Assembly (NCBI GenBank): GCA_947460975.1
Contig: CANHGO010000001.1
Location: 1 to 64,000, forward strand
DNA from: Cytophagaceae bacterium
GTDB lineage: Bacteria > Bacteroidota > Bacteroidia > Cytophagales > Spirosomataceae
DNA: 64,000 bases
Direction: 5' to 3'
The notes beneath the pieces were generated by a model. That model did not search any database. It had not been told where the DNA came from and saw only the letters and a list, made by a program, of their open reading frames with translations. Every line of letters starts with the position of its first letter. Positions within the stretch are counted from its first letter, which is position 1. Shown here in pieces: positions 24,953 through 34,600 of the stretch. The position numbers and the translations under genes were made by a program.

Positions 24953-26223
24953 TAAATAGCCAACCAAATATTGATCAAAAGCCTACGATGATTCGTTGGT
25001 GGATATGTGCGCTATTGTTTTTTGCCACGACCATCAATTACATTGACCGACAGGTATTTGCTATTTTGGCTCCCCAACTACAAACTGAAATTGGTTGGTC
25101 AGAAATTGAATACGGTTACATCGTGACGGCTTTTCAATTATCATATGCCATTGGATTGATGTTGGTGGGTAAATTGATTGATTTTTTGGGTACGAAAAAA
25201 GGATTCATACTTTCCATAATCGTGTGGTCATTTGCAGCAATGGCACATGCTTTAGCTCGCACACCTGTAGGATTTGGGGTGGCAAGATTAGCACTAGGAA
25301 TTGGAGAATCAGGTAATTTCCCTGCTGCCATCAAAACCATTTCAGAGTGGTTTCCTCGAAAGGAAAGGGCTTTGGCGACTGGTATTTTTAATTCCGGCTC
25401 GAACATTGGCGCGATCGTTGCCCCTTTTCTTGTACCTATCATTGCGCTAAACTTTGGTTGGCAAGCAGCCTTTATCATCACGGGTTTATTAGGTTTTATT
25501 TGGTTGTTTTTCTGGCTTAGATTAATGAACCGCCCCGAAGAACACCCCGGAATTAATGCAGCTGAATTGGAATGGATTAAAGCAGATACGGAAGAGAGTC
25601 TTGAAAAACCGACATCCATTTGGAAAATCATTCGTACACGAAAAGTGTGGGCAATCGCGATTGGAAAGTTCTTGACTGACCCAATTTGGTGGTTTTTTCT
25701 CTACTGGCTCCCCAAATTTCTTAATACCACATACGGGTTAAAATTGGATAAAATTGGCTTGCCACTCATTGTCGCTTATTTGATTGCCGACATTGGGAGT
25801 ATTGGAGGCGGTTGGCTTTCATCCTATTTTCTAAAAATGGGTTGGAGTATAAACGCGGCTCGCAAAACTACATTACTCATTTGCGCCATCATGGTAGTAC
25901 CCATTTATTGGGCTTCGGGCATTGATGACTTATGGCCAGCGGTTATATTAATAGGCCTAGGAATGGCCGCGCATACGGGTTGGTCTGCCAACATGTACAC
26001 GTTGGCAACCGACTTTTTTCCTAAAAAAGATATGGGAACAGTCGTTGGATTTATTGGAATGGCAGGTGCTGTGGGCGGGATGCTCATGGCATCAGCCACG
26101 GGACATTTGCTTGAAGCTACAGGTAGTTATAAAATTCTTTTTGTCATTGCTGCGTCTATGTACGGGATAGCATTGATGATTATTCATTTATTAGTACCCA
26201 ATATTGATGCTGTAAAATCTTAA
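24949..26223 (+). CDS. MFS transporter, anion:cation symporter (ACS, hexuronate-type) family
   Basis: The 424-residue protein has about twelve hydrophobic segments and the ACS-family signature near the first membrane span (ATTINYIDRQVFAILAP), then LGIGESGNFPAAIKTISEWF and RKERALATGIFNSGSNIGA. ACS members import acidic sugars such as glucuronate, galacturonate or galactonate by proton symport. Placed between a periplasmic isomerase and a dioxygenase-like enzyme, it probably takes up the monosaccharide or sugar acid produced by the exported enzymes. Its start overlaps the end of the isomerase gene (ATGA). The exact substrate is inferred from family and setting. Confidence 0.9.
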   Translation: MINSQPNIDQKPTMIRWWICALLFFATTINYIDRQVFAILAPQLQTEIGWSEIEYGYIVTAFQLSYAIGLMLVGKLIDFLGTKKGFILSIIVWSFAAMAHALARTPVGFGVARLALGIGESGNFPAAIKTISEWFPRKERALATGIFNSGSNIGAIVAPFLVPIIALNFGWQAAFIITGLLGFIWLFFWLRLMNRPEEHPGINAAELEWIKADTEESLEKPTSIWKIIRTRKVWAIAIGKFLTDPIWWFFLYWLPKFLNTTYGLKLDKIGLPLIVAYLIADIGSIGGGWLSSYFLKMGWSINAARKTTLLICAIMVVPIYWASGIDDLWPAVILIGLGMAAHTGWSANMYTLATDFFPKKDMGTVVGFIGMAGAVGGMLMASATGHLLEATGSYKILFVIAASMYGIALMIIHLLVPNIDAVKS

Positions 26224-26233
26224 AAAATAGATC

Positions 26234-27022
26234 ATGAAATTTACAAAAGAACATCTAGAGGCCTATCACCGCGATGGATATGTGGTAGTTCGTAATTTCT
26301 TCACACATGAAGAGGTTGATTTATTGTATAAAATCGCCATTGATGATGACTTAATGAGCAAAAAAAGTTTTGACCGTACAGATGCATCTGGACTTAAAAC
26401 AAAATTAGCTTTATGGTATTCATTAGATGAAAGCTTATATAGTAAGTTTGCTCGTTCTGAGCGTATTGTAAATGCTGTAGAGCAAATTTTGAATGGCAAA
26501 GCAGCACATTACCATTCAAAGCTCATGCAGAAAGAACCTAAAACGGGTGGAGCTTGGGAGTGGCATCAGGACTATGGATATTGGTACAAAAATAATGGAT
26601 TTCTATTCCCTGATATGCTAAGTGTGCTGACCGCACTTACTCCAGCAACTAAGGAAAATGGGTGTTTGCAAATGATTCGAGGTTCGCACAAAATGGGAAG
26701 AATTGAGCATGGTTTTTCGGGGGAGCAAGTTGGCGCAGATATGGAAAAAGTAAATGAAGCGCTCAAAATCATGCCCTTAGAATATTTGGAGATGGATTTC
26801 GGGGATACGGCGTTTTTCCATTGCAATACACTACATGCTTCTGCGGCCAACCTATCGGATAAGCCTCGCTGGTCTATTATTACAGCATACAATTTGGTCA
26901 GTAATAAACCCTACAAAGACGTACACGCCAGTAGCTATATGCCAATAGAATCCTTTAAAGGAGATTTATTGACTCAAGACGCGATAAGTATTACGGATGA
27001 TGCCGAGTTTTTGATAAAATAA
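26234..27022 (+). CDS. Phytanoyl-CoA dioxygenase (PhyH)-family Fe(II)/2-oxoglutarate enzyme
   Basis: The 262-residue cytoplasmic protein has no signal peptide. The iron-binding triad is visible: His111 and Asp113 in WHQDYGYW, and His201 in NTLHASAANL. Arg212 is the likely 2-oxoglutarate-binding arginine. Family members hydroxylate or otherwise oxidise varied substrates and are often found in sugar-catabolic loci of Bacteroidota and PVC bacteria, where their substrate is usually unproven. It is last in the operon that begins with the DUF1080 gene, 10 bases after the MFS stop, so it may act on the imported sugar derivative. A convergent lgt gene follows after a 77-base gap. Confidence 0.9.
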   Translation: MKFTKEHLEAYHRDGYVVVRNFFTHEEVDLLYKIAIDDDLMSKKSFDRTDASGLKTKLALWYSLDESLYSKFARSERIVNAVEQILNGKAAHYHSKLMQKEPKTGGAWEWHQDYGYWYKNNGFLFPDMLSVLTALTPATKENGCLQMIRGSHKMGRIEHGFSGEQVGADMEKVNEALKIMPLEYLEMDFGDTAFFHCNTLHASAANLSDKPRWSIITAYNLVSNKPYKDVHASSYMPIESFKGDLLTQDAISITDDAEFLIK

Positions 27023-27099
27023 GTTTCGAACCGATCAGGAAAAAGGTTCATGGTTGAATTGGATACGCTTGCCTAGAGAGGTGAATTCCGTTTACCCAA

Positions 27100-27939
27100 T
27101 TAACCATTCATTTTTGCCTTCTTACACGAGTAGAACAAGACAATTAAACCAAAAATTACCGAGGGTATGGATAGTATTTGGCCCATATTAAGCGCCATTT
27201 GATTTTCGAAATCGCTTTGGTTTTCTTTCAAGAACTCATAGAAAAAACGAAGTCCGAACAACACTACCATAAACAATCCGGTCATTAAACCTTCCTGAGT
27301 TTTCCCTTTCTTTTTTGACCAAAACCACAATAATAGAGTAAAAATCACCAGACAAGAAAGTGCTTCATATAATTGAGAGGGATGTCTAGCCGCAACCATG
27401 GCAGGATCACCCAAGGGGTTAAATTCATAATCCCTAAAAAATTTAAATCCCCAAGGAAGGTCGGTGGGCTTTCCAATGATTTCAGAATTCATTAAGTTCC
27501 CCATACGAATAAAAAATCCGGCCAATGAAACGACAATCACCATCCGGTCGGTCACATATAAATACGACTGGCCTGGATTTTTTTTTACGTAGAGATAAAA
27601 GGCCGAAAAAAGACCTACTGCCGCCCCGTGAGAAGCTAAACCTGAAAAGGGAGGCGTAATCATTTGAACAAAAAACCGCAAGGGATCCGCTTGCAATAAT
27701 GGAAATTCATAAAAGAAATAATGCCCCATTCGAGCGCCGACCACCGTCGCAACCATCGCATATAAAAGCAATTGGTCCGCTTGCTCAATAGGCCTGCCCT
27801 CCTTTTTAAATATATACGTCATTACTTGGAACCCCGCCAGAAATGCCATGGCAAAGAAAAGACCATAATAACGAACAGGGAATTCTAAAATTTTAAAAAT
27901 TTCAGGATTTGGATTCCAGTCAATTGAACAAAAGATCAT
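27100..27939 (-). CDS. lgt: Prolipoprotein diacylglyceryl transferase
   Basis: Lgt transfers diacylglycerol from phosphatidylglycerol to the lipobox cysteine of prelipoproteins, the first step of lipoprotein maturation in the inner membrane. The 279-residue protein has about seven membrane spans and the conserved signature RMGNLMNSEIIG, as well as YGLFFAMAFLAGF near the N-terminus, RMGHYFFYE, the loop SGLASHGAAVG and HPSQLYEA. Length is typical. It is a stand-alone core gene between the sugar operon and an unrelated plus-strand gene. Confidence 0.96.
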   Translation of the reverse strand: MIFCSIDWNPNPEIFKILEFPVRYYGLFFAMAFLAGFQVMTYIFKKEGRPIEQADQLLLYAMVATVVGARMGHYFFYEFPLLQADPLRFFVQMITPPFSGLASHGAAVGLFSAFYLYVKKNPGQSYLYVTDRMVIVVSLAGFFIRMGNLMNSEIIGKPTDLPWGFKFFRDYEFNPLGDPAMVAARHPSQLYEALSCLVIFTLLLWFWSKKKGKTQEGLMTGLFMVVLFGLRFFYEFLKENQSDFENQMALNMGQILSIPSVIFGLIVLFYSCKKAKMNG

Positions 27940-28155
27940 AAAAATAGAATTTCGATATCTTCAAAATTAAGTATTTTCTACAATATTCACATGAATACTA
28001 GGACTTAGGTGATTGATCCTTTGAGTAAAATGGAAAAATTGATCGAATCCTATTTTGTCCACTGTAACTTAATTTTGGACAGAAAACACATGTTCTTAGT
28101 GCGCAAGTAATATTTATCTACAAATTGTTTTTAGTTTCGTAGAAAACATAGCTTA

Positions 28156-28731
28156 ATGCAGGAAATTGAACCCTCCTATCAGTGGGAAAACATATACGAA
28201 GCAGCCAAAGACAAAAAGTCGCCATTTTATGGAAGATCCTATTCGCAAACCGAATATGAGCATGATATTTATGGCTATTACATTCATCCAAATTGGGATG
28301 AAATTGACTCCGAGACCCTTTATTGCAAGATTTTATTTACCGATTACGAGGCCAAATTCACTATCATTGAATTATTTGGCGAATGGAATGACACCCTTCA
28401 TAACGATATTATGCATTTGAAGCGAAATGTCATTGATCATTTGTTAGCCGAAGGAATTAAATATTTCACTTTGGTTGGAGAAAATGTTTTTAATTTTCAC
28501 GGAAGCATCGAAGATGATTATTACGCCGAATGGTTTGAGGAGGTGGAAGATGGCTGGATTACTGGCATTAATTTTGCTGAATTTGTGGAAAGGGAATGGG
28601 AAAAATACCACATTGACTATTACATTAATTTTGGCGGAAATTTACATCTACCGCAATGGAGGACACTAAAACCAGAACTAATATTTTTGTCCATTAACCA
28701 CATTATTTCGCATCGATTAGGTGCTGTGTAA
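28156..28731 (+). CDS. Acidic, aromatic-rich cytoplasmic protein of unknown function
   Basis: I do not recognise this 191-residue protein. It has no signal peptide or membrane span, is strongly acidic and is rich in Trp and Tyr (YEHDIYGYYIHPNWDEID, DDYYAEWFEEVEDGW, FVEREWEKYHIDYY). The codon use matches its neighbours and the frame is intact, so it is a real gene. The 216-base gap upstream, shared with the divergent lgt, probably holds its promoter, but I could not identify convincing boxes. It is not obviously tied to the NIPSNAP gene 55 bases downstream. Confidence 0.7.
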   Translation: MQEIEPSYQWENIYEAAKDKKSPFYGRSYSQTEYEHDIYGYYIHPNWDEIDSETLYCKILFTDYEAKFTIIELFGEWNDTLHNDIMHLKRNVIDHLLAEGIKYFTLVGENVFNFHGSIEDDYYAEWFEEVEDGWITGINFAEFVEREWEKYHIDYYINFGGNLHLPQWRTLKPELIFLSINHIISHRLGAV

Positions 28732-28742
28732 AAAAAAATATT

Positions 28743-28750
28743 TAGCTTTG
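28743..28750 (+). promoter_or_regulatory. -7 box before the NIPSNAP gene
   Basis: TAGCTTTG matches TAnnTTTG and lies 36 bases before the ATG at 28787. An imperfect TTAG lies about 22 bases upstream in place of TTTG, so support is partial. Confidence 0.35.
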
Positions 28751-28786
28751 CCCACTTAATTACACATATTTAAACCTATCAAATTG

Positions 28787-29533
28787 ATGAAAAAATTTAT
28801 GCTAATGTCTCTTTTATGTTTGTCCTTTTTAGGATTTTCTAAAAAGCCTGATACGCGTTATTTTGAATTACGCGTTTACTATTGCCATCCAGGAAGATTA
28901 GATGCTTTAATTCAGCGTTTTACCAATCATACAACTAAGATTTTCGAAAGAACGGGGATGACTAATATCGGCTATTGGATTCCGAATAAAAATGATGAAA
29001 ATGCACTTTATTATATCTTATCCTATCCAAACCAAGCGGCAAGAGATTCCTCTTGGAAGCAATTTAGCCGTGATCAAGAATGGAAAGAGGTTGCTAAAAA
29101 ATCAGAAGAATCAGGTAAAATTGTTGCCAAAGTTGTTAGTACATTCATGAATGCGACTGATTTCTCTCCCAAAATCAAAGCGTCAAAAGGCTCTGTAGAT
29201 CGTACGTTTGAATTACGTACTTATACACCCTCAGCTGATAAATTACCGAATGTATTAAGTCGTTTCAGAGATCATACCTTGAAATTGTTTAAGAAGCATG
29301 GTATGACCAATATTGCTTATTTTTCAACGATCGATAAAGACCCGACGAAGCAAGGGAAATTATTGTATCTATTAGCTCATTCAAGTGAAGATGCGGCAAA
29401 AGCATCATTTGACAATTTCAGAAAAGATCCTAATTGGATTAAGGTAAAAGAAGCCTCTGAAAAAGATGGAAAAATTGTTGACAAAGTAGAATCTGTGTTT
29501 ATGCACCCAACAAGCTTTTCAACTATCCGATAA
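28787..29533 (+). CDS. Secreted protein with two tandem NIPSNAP domains
   Basis: The ATG at 28787 is chosen over an in-frame TTG at 28784. A signal peptide (MKKFMLMSLLCLSFLGFS) is followed by two similar halves of about 105 residues. The first begins RYFELRVYYCHPGRLDAL and contains RTGMTNIGYWIPNKND; the second begins RTFELRTYTPSADKLPNV and contains KHGMTNIAYFSTIDKD. Each is a ferredoxin-like alpha/beta dimeric-barrel (NIPSNAP) unit, so the single chain would form an intramolecular pseudo-dimer. Bacterial NIPSNAP proteins have no settled function. A perfect 13-bp hairpin follows the stop codon. Confidence 0.88.
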   Translation: MKKFMLMSLLCLSFLGFSKKPDTRYFELRVYYCHPGRLDALIQRFTNHTTKIFERTGMTNIGYWIPNKNDENALYYILSYPNQAARDSSWKQFSRDQEWKEVAKKSEESGKIVAKVVSTFMNATDFSPKIKASKGSVDRTFELRTYTPSADKLPNVLSRFRDHTLKLFKKHGMTNIAYFSTIDKDPTKQGKLLYLLAHSSEDAAKASFDNFRKDPNWIKVKEASEKDGKIVDKVESVFMHPTSFSTIR

Positions 29534-29543
29534 AGTGATATCT

Positions 29544-29578
29544 TTGTGGCGTAATTAACTCATACAATTACGCCACAA
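29544..29578. repeat. Perfect 13-bp inverted repeat just before the next start codon
   Basis: TTGTGGCGTAATT (29544-29556) and AATTACGCCACAA (29566-29578) pair exactly around a 9-base loop. No T-run follows on either strand, so it is not a classic terminator. It ends six bases before the ATG at 29585, and a TATCTTTG -7-like box at 29539-29546 overlaps its left arm. Confidence 0.65.
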
Positions 29579-29584
29579 GATTCC

Positions 29585-30526
29585 ATGGAATGGATTAAAA
29601 AAGGATTGATTTTTTGCCCAGATGGCAATGAATTTTGGAATAAAAAAGGCTACGCACACGTAGTCTGTGCGGATACATTTGATCCAGATAAGCTCCGTTT
29701 ATATTACTCGGCGAGAGATGAAAAGGGAAGATGTCAGGCTTCCTTCATCGATTTAAATCCTCGAAATTTATCAGAAGTTCTTTATGTTCACCCCACTCCT
29801 ATTTTGGATTTAGGACAGCCGGGTACTTTCGACGATTGTGGAATCATGCCAACCTGGTTCCTACAAAATGGAGATGAAAAATGGCTTTATTACATTGGCT
29901 GGACCGTAAGAAATACCATCCCCTATCACAATGCTTTAGGTTTGGCCACATCAGCAGACGGAATCAATTTCACCAAAAAATTCGAAGGTCCCATCATTAG
30001 CACGACGGCCACAGAACCGTATTTCAACGGATCTGCCTGTTTTCTCATGCATGAAGGAAAATTCAAAGTATGGTACTTAAATTGTACCCATTGGATCAAA
30101 GATGGCGATTTAATGGAACCTAGCTACCATATAAAATATGCTGAATCAGTCGATGGAATACATTGGGAAAGAGAGGGAAAAGTTGCCATCGAATATCGTG
30201 ATTCAACCGAAGGTGGTATTTCCAGACCTTCGGTGATTATCGAAGATGGAATCTACAAAATGTGGTTTTCTGCCCGCGCAAAAACAGATTATAGGACGAA
30301 TAGAGACCGCTCCTACCGCATTTATTACGCTGAGTCCGCGGATGGAATCGAATGGACCCGAAAGGATGCGGAAGCGGGAATTGATGTCAGTGAAAATTCG
30401 TCCGATTGGGATTATGAAATGATCGAATACCCATTAGTCATCAATCATCTTGACGAGAAAATCTTATTTTATAATGGAAATCATTTTGGTCAAAGTGGAG
30501 TTGGATATGCTGTTTTAAAAAAATAA
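29585..30526 (+). CDS. Cytoplasmic GH43/GH32-superfamily-like five-bladed propeller protein
   Basis: The 313-residue protein has no signal peptide. It repeats the blade motifs of GH32/43/68/130-type propellers: YAHVVCADTFDPDKLRLYYS, GIMPTWFLQNGDEKWLYYIG, ACFLMHEGKFKVWYLNC, GISRPSVIIEDGIYKMWFSA and MIEYPLVINHLDEKILFYNG. The repeated S-x-D-G-I-x-F/W/E turn (ATSADGINF, ESVDGIHW, ESADGIEW) is typical of this fold. It abuts a glycosyltransferase gene (one base between stop and start), which suggests a role in making or modifying a surface polysaccharide rather than catabolism. Catalytic identity is not proven; it may be a non-enzymatic or sugar-nucleotide-related propeller. Confidence 0.65.
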   Translation: MEWIKKGLIFCPDGNEFWNKKGYAHVVCADTFDPDKLRLYYSARDEKGRCQASFIDLNPRNLSEVLYVHPTPILDLGQPGTFDDCGIMPTWFLQNGDEKWLYYIGWTVRNTIPYHNALGLATSADGINFTKKFEGPIISTTATEPYFNGSACFLMHEGKFKVWYLNCTHWIKDGDLMEPSYHIKYAESVDGIHWEREGKVAIEYRDSTEGGISRPSVIIEDGIYKMWFSARAKTDYRTNRDRSYRIYYAESADGIEWTRKDAEAGIDVSENSSDWDYEMIEYPLVINHLDEKILFYNGNHFGQSGVGYAVLKK

Positions 30527-30527
30527 A

Positions 30528-31565
30528 ATGAATTTCTCCTACCTAAATAATCAAGTATATCCCGGGCATAATGTTCCCTTAAAACCTAAGGTGAGCGTTT
30601 GTCTGATCACGTATGCCCATGAAAATTATTTAGATACTTGTTTACAAAACATATTAAATCAAGAAGTTGACTTTGCCTTTGAAATAATAATAGGCGAAGA
30701 TTGTTCGCCAGACAAAACCGCGGAAATAGTTAAAAGATATGCGGAGCAATTTCCTGAAAAAATAAAGGCTTATATCCGACCCAAAAATACAGGTGCCAAA
30801 ATCAATTTTTTGCATTGTTTTTTTGAGTGCCGAGGAGAATATATTGTGCATATTGAAGGCGATGATTATTGGACCGATCCACAAAAACTTCAGACGCAAG
30901 TCGACTTTTTAGATGCCAATCCAAACGCCTCAGCATGTTTTCATAATGCAGAAATCATTTTTGAGGATGGCAGTGGATTCGCACCTCAATTGATCAACAA
31001 ACCTGATCAAAAAAAATGGGTACATTCGGCAGATTTTTTAGGCGAAAAAGAGACATGGTTTATGGCGACCGCCAGTGTAATGATGCGCGCCAAATATGTC
31101 CAATCATTACCAGAATGGTTTTTAAAATCTAAAAGTGGCGATATTCCCCTCTATGTAATTTTGGCAGAACAGGGACCCATTGGCTACATAGACAGAATCA
31201 TGTCAGTTTATCGAAAGAACGAAGGAGGCATGAGTTATACGGATAGCGAACAATCTGAGGCGTTTTTAAATAACCGAATTTTCATGTATTCAAAAATTAA
31301 TGAACATACTCAGTTTAAATACAAGGCGCTCATTCAAAATATCGTCTACGAATACTTGTTATTAAAAGTTCAAAGTAGGAGAAACCAAAAAAATTATTTG
31401 AGAAAATTGGCCTTTTTCATGAAAGCCATAGCCTACCAAAATCCATCGAGCTGGAAACAGCTTAAGACCTTAGCAAAAGAATACTTAATCTCTCCCAAAA
31501 CCTTACTCACATACTTGAATTTCAGAAAAAAAATCAACGATTTTTTACGTTTTTCATTCAAATAA
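30528..31565 (+). CDS. Glycosyltransferase family 2
   Basis: The 345-residue protein has the GT-A nucleotide-sugar-binding start (KVSVCLITYAHENYLDTCLQ), the acidic GEDCSPDKTAEIV segment, and IEGDDYWTDPQKLQ carrying the metal-binding D-D motif. The second half is helical and basic (SRRNQKNYLRKLAFFMKAIA), fitting peripheral membrane attachment. It likely adds a sugar to a lipopolysaccharide, exopolysaccharide or glycoprotein chain on the cytoplasmic face. It starts one base after the propeller gene's stop, so the pair is co-translated. Donor and acceptor cannot be read. Confidence 0.9.
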   Translation: MNFSYLNNQVYPGHNVPLKPKVSVCLITYAHENYLDTCLQNILNQEVDFAFEIIIGEDCSPDKTAEIVKRYAEQFPEKIKAYIRPKNTGAKINFLHCFFECRGEYIVHIEGDDYWTDPQKLQTQVDFLDANPNASACFHNAEIIFEDGSGFAPQLINKPDQKKWVHSADFLGEKETWFMATASVMMRAKYVQSLPEWFLKSKSGDIPLYVILAEQGPIGYIDRIMSVYRKNEGGMSYTDSEQSEAFLNNRIFMYSKINEHTQFKYKALIQNIVYEYLLLKVQSRRNQKNYLRKLAFFMKAIAYQNPSSWKQLKTLAKEYLISPKTLLTYLNFRKKINDFLRFSFK

Positions 31566-31648
31566 TTCAATAAATTTTCCTTCTGAGTAGGATATTAAAT
31601 AGAATTCATAGAAATTTAGGTTAATACAACATAAACCTTTTGATACTC

Positions 31649-34600
31649 ATGAATAAATTCGCTAAAAAGCCTTGGCTTTTTCCTAGTATACTATTAATCG
31701 GGGTACTTGCAATCAGCTCAGCGTTTAACAAAAATCAAAAAACCATTTGGGGACAAAATCTATTAGATTCATTAACTGATTCGCAAAAAAGGGAAACCCA
31801 AAATTCCTTAAAGGGATTAAAAATTCATCCCGATTTAGAAATTACCACTTTCGCAACAGAACCTATGTTGCAAAATCCTACGAACATTGACATCGATTCA
31901 AAAGGCAGAATATGGGTATTAGAGGCGTACAATTATCGGCCTGCGATCACAGGAAACCCAAGCAACCCAGCGGGTGACAAGATATTAATTTTAGAAGATA
32001 CCAATGGCGACGGAGTTGCTGACTCAAGAAAAATATTTTATCAATCTCCTGATTTAAATGCACCGTTGGGAATTGCGGTGTTAGATTCGATGGTTATCGT
32101 CGCTCAAAGTCCATATATGTGGAAAATGTTTGATGACAATCACGATGGAAAAGCAGATCGCAAAGAAATTTTATTCCAAGGAATTGGAGGTGAACAACAT
32201 GACCATGGTGCGCATGCTTTTGTTTTTGGCCCAGATGGAAAATTGTATTTCAACTTCGGAAATGAGGGAAAACAACTTTTAGATGCCAAAGGAAAGCCTG
32301 TTTTAGACCAAGATGGCGATATTATTGGACCCAATAAATACAAGCAAGGCATGGTGTTTCGATGCAATTTAGACGGAAGCAAAGTGGAATGTTTAGGTCA
32401 TAATTTTAGAAATAATTATGAAGTAGCTGTTGATTCATATGGTTCTCTTTGGCAATCAGATAATGATGATGATGGAAACAAAGGGGTTCGCATTAACCAT
32501 GTTTTTCCATACGGCAACTATGGATACAAGGATGAAATCACGAATGATGGTTGGCAAGTCAATCGGACCAACATCGAACCTGAAATACCCAAAAGACATT
32601 GGCATCTAAACGATCCAGGTGTGGTGCCCAATTTATTACAAACGGGCTCAGGTTCCCCTACAGGAATTTTGGTCTACGAAGGAAACTTGTTGCCTGCGGC
32701 ATTCCAAAATCAAATTATCCACTGCGATGCGGGACCGAATGTTTTAAGAAGTTATCCAGTGAAAAATAATGGTGCTGGTTATTCAGCAGAAATTTTAAAT
32801 ATTGCCCAAGGAGTAAATGACCAATGGTTTAGACCTGCGGATGTTTGTGTGGCACCGGACGGTTCCATCTTTGTGGCCGACTGGTATGATCCAGGAGTAG
32901 GTGGGCATCAAGCGGGAGATCAAACGCGTGGTAGAATCTATCGAATAGCCCCTAAAAATCACCCTTATAAGGTTGCCAAATTAGATTTATCTACACCTGA
33001 GCTAGCATTAAGCGGCTTAGAAAATCCTAATTTAGAAACGAGGTATTTAGCCTATCGTAAATTGCAAAAATTAGGTGCAGGAGCCACAAAGGTTCTTGAA
33101 AATAGCTTTGCAACTAATTCAAATCCAAGATTTAGAGCAAGAGCGTTTTGGTTGTTGGCCAACGGGCCTCAGGGATTTAATTACATTCAAAAAGCGGCAG
33201 AGGATGCTAATCCTGACATACGTATGACGGCTATTCGTGCGATGAGCCGATTATTTCCCATTGGCCAATGGAAAAAATTAGGAGATAAATTAGTGGATGA
33301 TTCTGACCCACAGGTTAGAAGAGAATTGGCCATAGCTTTGAGGCATAATTCAAGTCCAAATGCGGATAAAATGTGGACAAAATTAGCCTTGCAACACAAT
33401 GGTCAGGATCGTTGGGCTTTAGAAGCTCTAGGCATTGGTGCTGATGGCGTTTGGGAAAATAGATTGGATCATTATTTGGAATCCGTCAAAACCTTGAGCG
33501 CAAAGCCTACCGGATTCAATGATTTAATGTGGCGTGCAAGAAGTGAGAAAGCCCTTCCATATATGGCAGAACTGATTAAAGCCGATGGAAATTTGGAGGG
33601 AAAGTTGGCTTATTTCAGAGCCTTAGATTTCATTCCAGGGGAAAGCAAGCATACGTTGCTGGTCGACTTGATTTCAAATCGGTTCAAAAATGACCCCGCA
33701 AGCCAATTGGTTGCCTTGCGACATGTAAAACTTTCAGTACTTCAATCCAATCCTGCAGCTAAGAAAACGTTGTTAGCTTTGATGGCTAAAACAAGCAATG
33801 AGTTAGATTTTTTAGAGTTGGTTGAAAAATATGAACTGACGGAAGCCAATCCAAAATTGCTAAAAATGATTCTTGAGGGCAAGCAAACTAGAAAAGCTGG
33901 CCAGATTATTTACAAGCTACAAGGTGGATCGGAATTAATTGACAAAACCTTTAGAACAGGAAATGAAACAGCTCAAAGAGCCATCATCGAAAGTGTTCGT
34001 TGGCAAGGTAAGAACGAATCCTTGAGCCTTTTAAATGAGGCGATGACGTCCGAAAAATATAGTTTAGCCATTCAAAGAGAAGCTGCTAGATCTCTTGGCA
34101 ATTCGTTAGCGGGAGAAAATTATGTTTTAGAGGCCTTGAAAAACAAAAAGGTACCTGAAAAATTCATTCCTTCCGTAGTGGAATCTGTGAGTAGAACTTC
34201 AAGAAAAGCGATCAAAGCAGAAGCTTCCACTTATTTAAGCTCCTCTCAGAAGTCGGCAAGTCTCAATAAACACCCAGCCTTAACTGAACTGGTAGCCACC
34301 CGTGGAAATGCCAAGGATGGATTAAAAACTTTTATTAATCAATGTTCTATGTGCCATCAAGTATATAATGAAGGCATTGACTTTGGTCCAAAACTTACGG
34401 AAATCGGCAGTAAATTGTCAAGAGATGGACTATATCTTTCTATTTTACATCCGAATGCGGGGATAGGTTTTGGGTATGAAACCTATGAATTAAAGACCAA
34501 AACTGGGGACACCTATCAAGGCATAGTCATTTCAAAAAATGAGACTGATGTGATGTTAAAATTACCTGGTGGTTCCACTCAAAGTTTTAAAACTTCAGCG

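Noticed and set aside
25134-25631. 165-codon minus-strand frame inside the ACS transporter gene
   Set aside because: It mirrors a membrane protein, has low-complexity Pro/Ser/Ala content, no motif and no own signals, while the plus frame is a clear transporter.
27028-27050. GAACC / GGTTC inverted repeat between the PhyH gene and lgt
   Set aside because: Only five pairs with a 13-base loop and no T-run; too weak to call a terminator.
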